From Dactylis glomerata (taxonomy: Eukaryota; Streptophyta; Magnoliopsida; Poales; Poaceae), in assembly GCA_007115705.1 (NCBI GenBank), contig QXEO01002089.1, positions 310,001-374,000 of the forward strand: a stretch of 64,000 nucleotides of DNA. The letters run 5' to 3'. The translations under genes and the position numbers were made by a program. This document shows positions 23,801-35,000 of the stretch, piece after piece; the stretch's first letter is position 1; each line of letters starts with the position of its first letter. The notes under the pieces were generated by a model. That model was not told where the DNA came from. It worked only from the letters and a program-made list of their open reading frames with translations, and ran no database searches.

Positions 23801-25803
23801 TGCTTTAGAGACTACCGCTTTGATCTCACTAGAGTGCCATCATAATCTGCCGAAATGACACCATACAAGTTATAGTTGTCTTTTCTTGAATTTTGGTATG
23901 CAAGGCATATGTGTAAAATGTTTACAACCAAAATTGGATTAGTAAGTCTTTGTAGGTTATCCCAAAGAATATCGATGGGTGTTTCTTCTGCCATAAACCC
24001 AATTAAAGGTGATTGTCACTGAAAGAAGTGAACTTCTTATGAAGGAGTTTTTCGCGAAAGGTTTAAGTGGGAGGAAGATAGAACTTGATGAGGTTATTGA
24101 ATCTAAGCAAGATGATCAGAGTAGCGCAGCACCAGAATATGTTCTGGAAGCGGCAACTGCATTCATAGCTCACGTGTCTACAATATGTTGTAGTCATGGC
24201 ATCAAAGTTGCTATTTAACCAAGTTGGTCATAATCAAATAGCAAGATTTGAGGACGAGATATTATTAGATAATAGTAACCAACAATATACAAAGAAGCGG
24301 TGATGGGCCCTGACTTCGTCATATAAATTATTCTAGCATCAATTACATATAGTGATATGTTAGTTGAATAAACGAAACAACGTTCCTCTACCGGAATGCA
24401 CACCAAGGACGTGTACCTGACACGACCCAATGGGTTTTGTTAATTCAAAGGTTGCTAGATATGTATGCAAACTTCTATGGTAGAAGTAAGCATAGCGAAG
24501 TTGGAATCTTCAATGATGAAAATGTTAAAGTGTTAATTTCATCAAGATATTTGAAGATGCTTGTATTACAAGAAAGTAAGTGGGAGCGCTAAGACATATT
24601 TCTAATGCTTTATGTAGGTGACATATCGTTTATTGGAAATAATGTGTTTTTCTTGATATTGTTAAGTTTTCATTAAAATTAGTTTTTGATGAAAGACTTA
24701 GGTAAAACCAGAATATTATGCATCAATGTCTATGCAGATAGATTGAGGCACTAATATAGTTTTGCCAGAGTACATAGATGAAATATTGAATTTATTCAAT
24801 ATGGAAACAATAAGAATGGTTCTTGTTGCATGGAAGAGGTTGGAGCAAGAATCAATTGTTTTGACACTTGATGAGTAAAACCACAAGAATGATTTTATCA
24901 ATCTTGTATACCATGATATGTAGATCCACATGTGTCCAATGCTCTAAAGGTTATAGCATTCATATGATGATCGTTGGACAATAGTAAAGATATTCTTATG
25001 CACTTTCGAAGAAGTAAGAATATATTCTGTATGCAGAAGTGACAAATGGTTCATTGTAATGAGTTACATTGGCTTTGTCACACATACAAGTAAAATTTTA
25101 TCTCAATTTTTAAGCTATTTGTTTTGAGTTAGAAGGTGGCACAATAAGATGGAAGAAAGTTCCATGATGACTTCGATGAGTTCCAATGTTAATATTGTGG
25201 CGGACACTGCAACGAGGGCTAAGTATATAATCGCTTTAGAAGTGGCATAAAAGATGCAAAGTAGATAGTGATAATCCAACTTATTTGTGGCACTGTCGTC
25301 CAGATCATATTGGTGTAAAACGCATGAAGAAACTCCATTCTGATGGACTTTTGGAGTCTCTTGATTTTGAATCATTTGACACATGCAAGCCATGCCTCAT
25401 GGGCAAGATGATCAAAAACCCGTTCTCCGGAATAATGGAGCGAGCAACGGATTTATTGGAAATCATACATGCCGATGTGTGCAGACCAATTAGTATTTCG
25501 ACGCACGGTGGATATCGCTATTTTTCAAGTGTGCTAGTACCATGTAGTTCTATTGTATGACAATAGTGACAACATAGTCTCGGCAAAGAAATTGAGGTCT
25601 TGCCAGAAGACCAAGTTTATACGATGCCATCTCATGTCAAGATGAGTAATGCGTGCTGACGCAAAAGAATATGCAAATACAAACGGACCTGAAAGTGTCA
25701 GACCCGTAGATAAGGTTTACCACGTGCAACGCGTATGAATAACACCGGAATGCCATAGGTATTGAATGCGCAAGTATTGACTAGATTATTGACTCTAGTG
25801 CAA
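20865..25803 (+). pseudogene. Eroded gag-pol interior of Angela-like element
   Basis: No long frame is open. The leader region (20865 to about 21900) is non-coding. Short in-frame stretches then resemble Angela gag-pol: gag-like pieces around 22490-22720 and a linker with GLSGRKIELDEV near 24060. Next is the start of the reverse transcriptase region near 24300 (MGPDF) and its palm at about 24610-24730 (vestige of YVDDILLIGN, then MKDLG). RNase H vestiges are at about 25010-25250 (VADT...AKYI) and 25540-25640 (YDNSD...AKKLRSCQKTK). Frames change every few dozen codons. A clean integrase-type fragment sits out of order at 25255-25535. Confidence 0.7.
25255..25560 (+). pseudogene. Misplaced GAG-pre-integrase/integrase fragment
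   Basis: An open stretch (ATG at 25285) encodes MWHCRPDHIGVKRMKKLHSDG, C-K-P-C-L-M-G-K-M and LLEIIHADVCRPIS. This is the copia GAG-pre-integrase zinc region plus the first integrase Asp. In copia elements this lies upstream of reverse transcriptase; here it sits inside RNase H and replaces roughly 25 codons of it. It is much better preserved than its surroundings. It may come from template switching with another Angela-type RNA. Confidence 0.75.
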
Positions 25804-25812
25804 GTGGGAGAC
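25804..25812 (+). other. Polypurine tract of Angela-like element
   Basis: GTGGGAGAC directly precedes the 3' LTR, after GACTCTAGTGCAA, as in BARE/Angela elements. Confidence 0.75.
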
Positions 25813-27545
25813 TGAAGGAAATATGCCCTAGAGGCAATAATAATATTGTTATTATCATATTTCTTGTTCATGATAATGTTTATACTCCATGCTATAATTG
25901 TATTAAGCGGAAACATTAATACTTGTGTGGTTTATGAACAACACTGTGTCCCTAGTATGCCTCTACTAGACTAGCTCATTGATTAATGATGGTTAAGGTT
26001 TCCTAACCATAGACATGAGTTGTCGATTAATAATGAGGTCATGTCATTAGGAGAATGATGTGATGGACAGACCCAAATAAAGCAAAGCAATTAGATCGTG
26101 TCATTGTGTTCATCTTTGCGAAGCTTTTCTTATGTCATGTATTGTATTCCTTAGACCATGAGATAATACAACTCCCTTGTATCGGAAGAAAGCTTTGAGA
26201 TCATCAAACGTCATCCTATGTGAGGGTGATAATAAAGGTGTCTCTCAGGTGATCGGAAAGTACTTGTTGGGTTGTATGTATCGAGATGGAATTTGTCCCT
26301 CCCAAGTCGGAGAGATATACTTCGGGCCCACTCGGTAATCGATATCAACACCGCTTGCAAGCATGTGGTTAAGGAGTTAATCACAAAGTGATATCGGATT
26401 ACGGAACGAGTAAAGTACTTGTTGTGAACGAGATTGAACTAGGTATGGTGATACCGACGATCAAATCTCGGGCAAGTAAAATATCGTGTGACGAAGGGAA
26501 TACATATACGGGATTAATTGAATCCTGACATCGTGGTTCATCTGATATGATCATCGATGAATATGTGGGAGTCAATATAGGTTTCCAGATCCCACTGTTG
26601 ATTATTGATAGAAGATCATGTCTGCATATTCTCGAACCCGTAGGGTCACACACTTAATGTGCATCGACGCTAGGATAGAATGGATAATTGGTTTATGAGT
26701 TTTAGTTCGGAGTCTCGGATGAGATCCAGGACATCGCGAGAGGTTCCGGAATGGTCCGGAGAATAAGATTCATATAAAGGAAAGCAGTTTTTGGATTCCG
26801 GAAAAGTTTCGGAGTTTATCGGTATTGTACCGGAAGGTTCTAGAAGGTTCCGGAGTGGGACCAACGTGGGCCCACTTGTCGGAGGCCTGCGTGGGCCTAA
26901 GGGGGAAGTGCCCTGGCCACTTTGGGCCAGGCGCACCAAGCCCCAAAGGCCCAGCCGGCCAGCCCAAGGGGAAACCCTAAGGGAGTCTTCAAAGAAGGAA
27001 GGGGGGGAAACTTGCCCCCGACTCTTCCTACTCCAAGTCGGCGCCCTAGGGTTTGGGGAGAGGCCAAGCTGGCCGGCCACCCCTCTATATATAGGGGGGC
27101 AAGGGCGCAGCCCTCTCTACCCTAACAAAACCCTAGCCGCCGGCTAAAGTGCTGCCCTCCACTTCTCTCTCTCGCGACTGCGCGTAGGCGAAGCCCTGCC
27201 GCAGAAACTCTCCACCATATGCACCACGCCGTCGTGCTGCAGATCCAATCTATCTCTCCACCATACTTGCTGGACCAAGGAAGGAGGAGACGTCGCTGCA
27301 CCGTACGTGTGCAACTCTCGGAGGCGCCGCCACTTGCGGCGCGGGATCGGATCGGATCGCGAGGAGGAGACGGCGAGTACGACTACGTCAACCACGTTCT
27401 CTTGAACGTTTCCGCTGTGCGATATCTTCAAGGGTATGAAGATCTCATCTACCTCTCTCGTTGATTACATCTCCTAGATTAGATCTTGGCTTTCTTGTTC
27501 GCTCCGTAGGAAATTTTTTGATTTTCTTTGCTGCGAAACCCTTCA
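25813..27545 (+). repeat. 3' LTR of Angela-like element
   Basis: 1733 bp, beginning TGAAGGAAATATGCCC and ending CCCTTCA, followed by the target duplication TGGAA. TATA box near 27086-27093. The same 118-codon open stretch as in the 5' LTR lies at 26791-27147. Confidence 0.94.
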
Positions 27546-27550
27546 TGGAA

Positions 27551-30117
27551 GCGTTGCAATAAACATCAAAGTTTTTGGTGATATCGGGCATGGTTAGGAT
27601 GGGGGCGGTCACCAATCGCTTCTTGAGCTCTTGAAAACTCTCTTCACACTTAGGGGTCCATTCAAACTTCTTGTCCTTTTTCAACAGTTGCGTCATTGTC
27701 CGGGCAATGCTTGAAAACCCTTCAACAAATTTGCGGTAATATCCGGCTAATCCGAGAAAACCTCTAACTTCAGTTTGAGTGGTAGGGGCTTCCCATTCCA
27801 TGACTGATTTGATCTTCTTGGGGTCTACGGATATTCCTCCCGCTGATAATACATGGCCTAAGAATCCAACTTCCTTCAACCAGAACTTACATTTACTGAA
27901 CTTGGCATACAGCTGATGCTCTCTTAAGGTCTCTAAGATTAATCTCAAATGGGTTGCATGGTCTTCTTTGGACTTGGAGTAGATAAGAATGTCATCAATG
28001 AAGACGACAACAAACTTATCCAAGAACTCCATAAAAACCTTATTCATGAGGTTCATGAAATAAGTAGGGGCATTGGTTAATCCAAATGACATTACGGTGT
28101 ACTCATACAATCCGTATCGGGTAGTGAAGGCTGTCTTGGGGATATCCGTTGCACGGATCTTCAGTTGGTGGTATCCAGTTCTAAGATCTATCTTCGAGAA
28201 GACTCTAGCTCCAGTCAATTGGTCAAACAAATCTTCAATCTTTGGGAGAGGATACTTGTTCTTGATGGTCACATCGTTTAGCTTGCGGTAATCAGTGCAC
28301 AGTCGGCTAGAACCGTCACTTTTATCCACAAACAGAACGGGTGATCTCCAAGCAGAAGAACTTGGCTGAATCAATCCCTTACTAAAAAGGTCATCCAATT
28401 GCTTCTTTAACTCCACTAGTTCAGCTGGGTTCATACGATAGGGTCGTTGGGCTATAGATCCAGTTCCGGGGATAAGCTCAATGATAAACTCAATATCTCG
28501 ATCCGGTGGCATTCCGGGTAGCTCATCGGGAAAAACATCCGGGTACTCGCAGATGATGGGAACCTCTTCTATAGTTGGTCCTGAGATATGCTTATGACAT
28601 CTGGGGATTTGGGTGGGTTTAACTGATACATGCTTTACTTCAATTCCATGGCTACTCCTCATAGTGATGGTCTTTTTGGCACAATCTATAATTCCTTGGT
28701 GTTGAGACATCCAATCCATACCTAGGACTACTTCCAATCCCTTGGTTCCTAACACGATCAAACTTGCTAAGAATGATATCCCATGGATTTCTATGGGCAC
28801 TGCCAAGCAGGTCCAACTAGCTTTGGTTATCGACCCGGGGATTTGCACAGACATGATATCTTTCAAGGGTGTGGGTTGAAGTCCACTTTTATCAACGAAT
28901 AACTGGGTAACAAATGAGTGTGAAGCTCCAGAATCAAACAGAACTCTTGCAGGAACTGAGTTAACAGGGAACATACCAAGCACAACGTCGGTTGCCTCCT
29001 GAGCTTCTTCAACATTCATATGATTCAGACGGCCTCGAGGGTGAGGCTGGTTCCTTGGTGGATAGTTCTTGCCATTTCCCACACGGCGCTGTTGCTGAAC
29101 AGGAGCAGTGGTCTTGGATGCATCATTCAGCTTCTTGGGGCACTCATTGGAGTAATGCCCCTTGAGTCCGCACTCAAAATAGGTAATACCAGACTTGTCA
29201 CCAGGCTTGGGTAGCACAGGGGCGCCATTGGGTCTAGGGGTACTGGTGTTGAAGTTGTTGCCACTAGGTCTTGGAGGTGCACGGTTGAAGTTGTTGCCGG
29301 GCGGACGGCTAGGATAGTTGGGACGTGGAGCAGGTGCATAGGGCCTCATAGGTCTAGGGGCGAAACCCATAGGTGCATTTCCCCTTGGCTTCTGCGAGTT
29401 GCTCGAGTTGCCTTGATACATCATACGGCGCTTGCGGTTCTCTGCAGCTTGCTTGAGTTTGCCTTCCATCTGAATGGTAGAGTCAACCAATGACTCCAGG
29501 TCGGCAAAGTGAATGCTGACCAAGACACATTGCATCTCATCATGAAGTCCATCCAGAAACCTTTCTTGCTTCTTCTTAGTGGTGTTGGTGTCATCTGGGG
29601 CATACCTAGACAAGGTAAGGAACTTGTCACAGTAATCCACCACAGATAGGGAACCTTGCTTTAGATTTCTGAACTCATCTCTCATCCTTTTAACCAATCC
29701 CAAAGGAACATGGGCCTTGCTAAACTTGCTCTTGAACTCCTCCCAAGGCATCACATACCCTGGGGCTTGCATTGCACGGGTGCTATCCCACCAAGCTCTT
29801 GCGGCTCCCGCAAGATAGTGGGTGGTGTACAAGACCTTCTTGTTTTCACCAACTTCGGCGACTGCCAAATTGTTTTCCATCATGCGGAGCCAGTCATCGG
29901 CATCTAAGGGTTCTTCAGACTTAGTGAATATAGGAGGGTTGGTGTTTTGGAAACTCCTTAACTTGGATCGGTGATCACCATGGCCATTGTTTTCTCCTTC
30001 ACCATGGCCATTTCCATTGCCATTATTGTGGTTCATTGCCATCTGGGTTATTTGCTGAAGAGTGGCCAAGTTAGCTTGGCGCTCAGCTCGGGCTGCTTCC
30101 CGGTCTTCCATGATCAA
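27551..30117 (-). pseudogene. Tekay-type gag, protease and reverse transcriptase (pol cut by copia element)
   Basis: The start is the Met at 30117 (a second Met is two codons in). The frame is uninterrupted for about 855 codons until the copia insertion, after which it continues at 19118. Gag: DADDWLRMMENNLAVAEV, YLAGAARAWWD and SVVDYCDKFLTLSRYAPDD. A Pro/Arg/Asn-rich linker follows, then one zinc knuckle whose first Cys is now Tyr (codon 29179-29181). Protease: LFDSGASHSFV. Reverse transcriptase: YRKLNDVTIKNKYPLPKIEDL, FSKIDLRTGYHQL, MSFGLTNAP, and F-I-D-D with Asp-Asp at 27991-27996. RNase H begins at the end; its first catalytic Asp is Asn (codon 27553-27555). The two substitutions fit single G-to-A changes. 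Confidence 0.92.
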
Positions 30118-30418
30118 CCTTAGTAGTTCGGCCTCGCGGCATCTGAGGATAAGGTGTGTAAGACAAGAGGGAAAAACTAATGGCTAGGATTTAAATGTAA
30201 CATACATGATGCAATTTTTTTGTCTTACTAAGGCCTTAAGGGCCAAATTCATATTTCATTCAACAAGCATCAAACATATCATACATACGAGTTCACACAT
30301 TACAAATGGTTTACATCAAACCATTGCGACTCGTCTACTAGAGAGGGGGATACAACTCACACCTACACGAAGTGACTCAAAGTGAACTCATCACAAGATA
30401 ACATGGGGGTCTCCAACT
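30118..30418 (-). other. Spacer between extra ORF and gag of Tekay-type element
   Basis: About 300 bp without a recognised gene. It separates the stop of the upstream ORF from the gag start and ends with a short purine-rich leader. Confidence 0.5.
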
Positions 30419-31201
30419 CTAAACATCAGGCTCCTCAGGGTCTTCGTCCTCATCATCCACAATGAATCCATTCTCCTCAGGATCCTCCTCATCATCAAGG
30501 TCCTCCATGAAGTCATCCTCGTCACTAATTAGGGCATTATCCTCCTTGCGGAGATCAATGCCTTCCTCCTCACCAAGGTGGTCCTCCAGACTCTCAATGT
30601 ACTCAGTCAGCTCAGCCACATTGGCCTTCAACTCATCAATGGTGTGATCTCTCTCATCGCGCTGGCGACGAAGACTCTTGCGATCCCTAGCAAGAATCCT
30701 GATAGTGCTCCTTGCCTCCACCAGTGCGAAGTGCTCAAGGTTGGCCTTGGTACGGGCACGATCAGCCTCCTGCTGAGTGGAGTACAGCAAGAAGTCCATG
30801 TGATCGATGTAGGTACTCGGCTCATTTTGCCCTCGCATGTTTGCGGGACGCCCATCCGCATCACGCCGAGCAAAGTTCCTAAAGCACTCTCCCTGAACCT
30901 CCTCAACGTGCAGTCCGCACAAGCGGGCGTGCATCTCCTGCATACCTCGGACCAAACCATCGGCCCAAGTGTTCTCCACAAGCTCAAACTTGATCCTTGG
31001 AGAACTCAAATCTCCCTTCTTGCCACGGCAACTGGCCCTGATAAGCCACCGTAGCTCTCCATCCGGGTGCTCATTGAGCACGGCTCCCTTGAACTCCGGA
31101 TATAGACGATCCAGGAACAAGGTCAGGGTGGTGAGGTCGCGCTCGAAACAAAGGCTGCCACCATGGCCCAACTGGTACTGCTCAGTGAATATCGGTGCCA
31201 T
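30419..31201 (-). CDS. Extra 260-residue ORF upstream of gag in Tekay-type element
   Basis: An intact minus-strand frame (ATG 31199-31201) lies 200 bp inside the primer site and 300 bp before gag. The N-terminal ~140 residues are globular-looking, with LTLFLDRLYPEFKG and a Trp-containing segment, ENTWADGLVRGMQEM. Residues ~145-205 form a likely coiled coil (QEADRARTKANLEHFALVEA, then ...ANVAELTEYIESLEDHL). The last ~50 residues are very acidic (runs of Asp/Glu). There are no zinc knuckle, protease or polymerase motifs. I do not recognise the family. Intact length and codon structure suggest a real element gene; roles in RNA binding, particle assembly or silencing would be guesses. Confidence 0.7.
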   Translation of the reverse strand: MAPIFTEQYQLGHGGSLCFERDLTTLTLFLDRLYPEFKGAVLNEHPDGELRWLIRASCRGKKGDLSSPRIKFELVENTWADGLVRGMQEMHARLCGLHVEEVQGECFRNFARRDADGRPANMRGQNEPSTYIDHMDFLLYSTQQEADRARTKANLEHFALVEARSTIRILARDRKSLRRQRDERDHTIDELKANVAELTEYIESLEDHLGEEEGIDLRKEDNALISDEDDFMEDLDDEEDPEENGFIVDDEDEDPEEPDV

Positions 31202-31401
31202 CTACAAAATTTTTGATTAGATTAAGTTAGTGATCAACTCAAGTGTGCAAAATTTTAAGTAGGTAAAAACTGAAGTATGTACAAAACTTTATAAAATAGA
31301 GAGGAAAATATTAAGCAATTTCAAACCCTTACTTATATCTTTGCTTTTGTAAAGGTTTCATTTAACGCCCATTCTAACTAAGGTATCCTATGGTCAGCCT
31401 A
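31202..31401 (-). other. Leader of Tekay-type element between primer site and extra ORF
   Basis: AT-rich, about 200 bp, no gene seen. It would be the transcribed leader and could hold packaging signals. Confidence 0.4.
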
Positions 31402-31414
31402 GGCTCTGATACCA
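31402..31414 (-). other. Primer binding site of Tekay-type element
   Basis: Minus-strand TGGTATCAGAGCC, three bases inside the 5' LTR, matches initiator tRNA-Met. Confidence 0.88.
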
Positions 31415-31417
31415 ACT

Positions 31418-34400
31418 TGTGATGACCCTGAATTTATCACAAATTCGAAGTGCCCGTTATGCATTCCACCACAATCCCAGAATCATTGTTGTGATACACA
31501 TAACGTAGTTGGTAACCAGTTCCATAGACATTACAATACGATGGTTCAAATACAATGGTCATATAGACCAAGTTCATATTACAACACAATATAGCTGCGG
31601 AAATAACGTCTTCGGGTCCATGCCTTCACCCTACAGGCAATGGCGACTCAGTAGAAGATCTTAGTTCTGATACTCTTCTTCATACCCTTCCTCCGGATAC
31701 TCTTCCCCATAGTCTGGCCAAGTTGATAGCCAGGGACACAGCCGTGAGTACATTGGATGCACTCGCAAACCATCTTATAAATAAAACTGGTGAAGTAGAT
31801 ATGCAAGGTTTGGTATGGTGGACTAAGCACTAAGTTTAGTTGCAAAAGCTAGTTTTATTTTCCCAAGAAGGTTCATTGGTAGGAAAGAGGTTTAATTCTC
31901 TAAGTTCAATCTAAAGAGGAACTTCAAGTGTGTCAAATCCAGGTCAAGTCAAGTCATGTCATTCACCAAGTTCACCATGAGTTATTATCATTCTTGACAA
32001 AAGTCAAGTACAGCTTGCCAACTGTCCATGACCGCAGACGCGGCTATTCGAATAGTTTGAAAACCTCTGCAGAGGGGTACACTTTACCCACAAGATTCGA
32101 TACATCTGCCGGGAGAAATCCACGGATCGTCATACACAAGTATGCGGGGTTGAGATAATCAAACAAACTCTTTCACTTGCTCACCCTAGTATAGGATCCT
32201 TCCCTAGAGCCCGGGATATGGAATCCCCGCTCCGACGCCTCTAGTTTTGGCCGCTTCGGGATGCCGGATTAGTGGAATCCACTCAGTTCAGAAGTAACCG
32301 CTCACGGTGTCCTTCCATAAAGGTTGATACAAGGCCTCCCATACTAAGGTAAACAAGCTACAGACTAAGCCCCTTCCCATATAGGGGTAATGTGGTCATA
32401 CGGTATGGTTGGCTCACATAGTACATCACTTAGTATCATTTGGCAAATACATTCCATAGTTCTTAGTCACGATTATTTTCCTTCATAAAACCATAATGTA
32501 GGAGTGGTTTCCAATTCAAGTTTTCAAGTTCAATTCACCAAGTTCAAATGGGGTTCCTCTAGAGATAGCACCAATTTTATTAGCGACTAAGCAACTACAT
32601 TGAGGGATGATACCACTAAGTAGAGTTGGATAAACTCAGCTTGATGCTCTTGCTAAACAAGACATCACTACACTTCTATCAATCTACTCTAGCAATTCAA
32701 TCATGCAATTTACTTAAATCAAGTAGAATGCAATATTAAAACTAGGCATTGGGAGTATGAATCAAAAGATGGCTTGCCTTGGTTGGCAAAGTGTCTGGGG
32801 TATCCTTCTTCTTCTTGATAATACTCCCCCTCAATATCCTCCTCCGCAACACTAGCGTCTAATAACGAATAATACAAAGCACACAATCATCACACAATAC
32901 TAACATTACTTCAACACACATACTTGTTTTCACACAATAGTATTCATGGTGGATTTTATTTGAATTGGTTGGCAAGTTTTCTTCCAAGTTTGCATTGAGT
33001 GTGCATGTTCACATTTTCTACCATAAGCCATATGTGGTTTACTTATTAAACATTGGTATTGAACTAGGAGGGGTTGGACTGGTTCAAGTGAGAAGGGTTT
33101 AATTAAGTGGATTGGTATTGAGGGCAACAATTAATTCTAAGTGTGCAATAGAAATCTATCATTTTATGCTACTAACTAGAATTGGGTTAGGGTCTAATTG
33201 GTACCACTAACAAGTTTTTAGTGGATTAAGAGTGACTAACCAGTAGGGGAGGTAATTAGTGAGTTCACAAATCAAGTTTCATATTTTTAGGTGGCTTAAA
33301 CCAATTTCTAGAAATTATCTATGATTAATAAAGTTAAGGTCACACTATTCTTATCTAATTAAATTCCCAATTCAAATGGAATTCTAACCAGTTCTACAGG
33401 CTAGAGCATTTGACAAGCTTTCCAACGCATATTTATTTGCTAGAAATGGATTTGTAAATCTCTTTGAATTAAAGTTTGAAAATCACATCTGAAAGTTATT
33501 TGAATTAATTCAAACAGCGGGAAAATAAATAAAAGCGTAACGGACCGATTTCTAAACTAACAGGCCGACTCTGAACAGAACCCGAACGGGCCAGCCCAGA
33601 AAAACGATTCGCACGGGCGGGAAAGAAATAAAACAGAACCTGACAGGAGGGTCCCACCCGTCAGGTCACTTAACTAAACCGAATCGGTATGCTACCGACC
33701 GATCGAGATCCAACGGTCCACGGGCATCGTCTTCCTCAACTAAGGCAGGGGCTTACCGGCGTTGCAGGGACGACTGTTCGACGGTGAGGGCGTGACGGAG
33801 AGGAAGCAGAACTCGACGGCGATGTGCGGAATCGACTCCGGCGATGCTCCTCCACCAATTCCCAGCGGCGGCTTGCTCCAGGGAGGTCGAACGCGGCGGC
33901 GCCCTCCGCGTCCAGTACCTCGCCGGCGAGGATGGCGACACTGAACGAGAGCGAGTTGGGTGAAGCGAGCGTGTCTGGGAGGTAGCTGGGAGCGGGGCGA
34001 GTCTCTTCGTTTGATCGGCGGGGGTTTATATAGGCCTGAGCGTCGGGGGTGAGGGCGTCCAGAAGCTCGCCAGCTCGGGGGCCCTGGCGATGCACATCGA
34101 GCAACACCGGGCACGGTGACCTCGCTCGCATGCTGGGGGGCTTTGGTCTCGGCTGCGGCGTGCTGTGGGTCGGTGCTGGCGAGAGCAGGACGGTCGGCGT
34201 CGTGCAGGAAGAGAGGAGACAGAGAAGGGGGTCCTGGGCGCGTTTCTCTTCTTCCCTCCACTTCTCATGGCTCGGGTCGGGGCAGGGGGAGCTGGGCTCG
34301 ACCGCGGCGCTGTCCAGGAGCATGGCTACAGGCGCTGGACGAACGACGACAGTGATCCTTACAGTAATTCTTGGTTTGCTCGATTTTTATCTGTCAAGTG

Positions 34401-34995
34401 TTCGACGAAATGCCTGCAAGAGTTTCAAATTCGAATTTTTGAAAACTTTCACTTTGGGTGGTCAACATATTAGTTAAGGTTTCCAAAGATATTTTTGTTG
34501 CCAAGTATGGTTCAGTTTTGCAGAAGTTTATATTTCAAAATTTGGTATTGTCACTGTTTCAGATTCAAAGTTTGGCAGAAGTTTGGGTGATGTTCTTATT
34601 TGAATTTTGGTTAGAAATTTGTTGGTTGAGTTAGTATATAACTTGGTCAAGCTCAACTAACTGGCCAAACACCAAGTTGAGTTACAGAATTCTTATTCTA
34701 AAGGCTCAAAGTAGGGTGGTCAATAAGATTTCCTAGATCATCTTATTCTTCTCTTTTTCTTTCTTTCTTTGGTTTCTTGTTTCTTTGGTTCTTATAATTC
34801 TTCTCAATTGCTGCTGATGGTTAAGTTAGAATTAACTAACTATTGCCCAACAATTAATAGCACACATGAAATCATAAAATACACATAATAGGAAAAACAT
34901 GCATACATGCAATAATAGATAAAAAGTTTTATCTTGACCCAAAATTTGGTATTTTTATTTCACAGGAAGTGGATTACAATTTCTGAGTTGTTACA
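31418..34995 (-). repeat. 5' LTR of Tekay-type element
   Basis: 3578 bp, minus strand, beginning TGTAACAACTCAG at 34995 and ending CATCACA at 31418. It is collinear with the left LTR with about 65 substitutions and an extra AAGTTTTC-type 8-bp unit near 32520. TATA-like CTATATAAA is near 34025-34033 (minus). Confidence 0.93.
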
Positions 34996-35000
34996 GTTCG

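Larger units (their letters stand above)
19119..27545 (+). mobile_element. BARE/Angela-like Ty1/copia element, defective, young
   Basis: Two LTRs of exactly 1733 bp flank a 4.96-kb interior, with target duplication TGGAA at 19114-19118 and 27546-27550. The primer site TGGTATCAGAGC (initiator tRNA-Met) and the tract GTGGGAGAC before the 3' LTR are canonical for BARE/Angela. By hand count the LTRs differ at about 16 positions (0.9%), nearly half at CpG sites. The 5' LTR begins TAAAGG where the 3' copy has TGAAGG, so its terminal G is mutated. The interior has only eroded coding remnants, far more decayed than the LTR divergence allows. The element was therefore probably already defective when it moved. 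Confidence 0.94.
13612..34995 (-). mobile_element. Tekay/Del-type chromovirus inserted in T1, itself split by a copia element
   Basis: LTRs of 3570 bp (13612-17181) and 3578 bp (31418-34995) read TGTAACAACTCAG...GTCGTCACA on the minus strand and have the duplication GTTCG at 13607-13611 and 34996-35000. The primer site matches initiator tRNA-Met, and a purine tract borders the left LTR. The order from right to left is extra ORF, gag-protease-reverse transcriptase, RNase H, integrase, chromodomain-like tail. The copia element at 19119-27545 interrupts RNase H with duplication TGGAA. My hand count of LTR differences is about 65 in 3570 (about 1.8%), plus an 8-bp indel. The chromodomain-like tail and long LTRs support Tekay/Del. 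Confidence 0.93.

Noticed and set aside
20097..27147. 118-codon open frames at 20097-20453 and 26791-27147, nearly identical
   Set aside because: They lie at the same place in the two LTRs of the Angela-like element; the similarity comes from LTR duplication, and the sequence has no recognised fold and overlaps other open frames in GC-rich DNA.
30462..31054. Plus-strand frames of 61 and 158 codons opposite the extra chromovirus ORF
   Set aside because: Ser-rich shadows created by acidic codons on the other strand.
31402..31414. tRNA-like sequences at 2202, 20853, 31402, 39871, 44739, 57768 and 60972
   Set aside because: They match only the 12-18 terminal bases of tRNAs and sit next to LTRs; they are primer sites, not tRNA genes.
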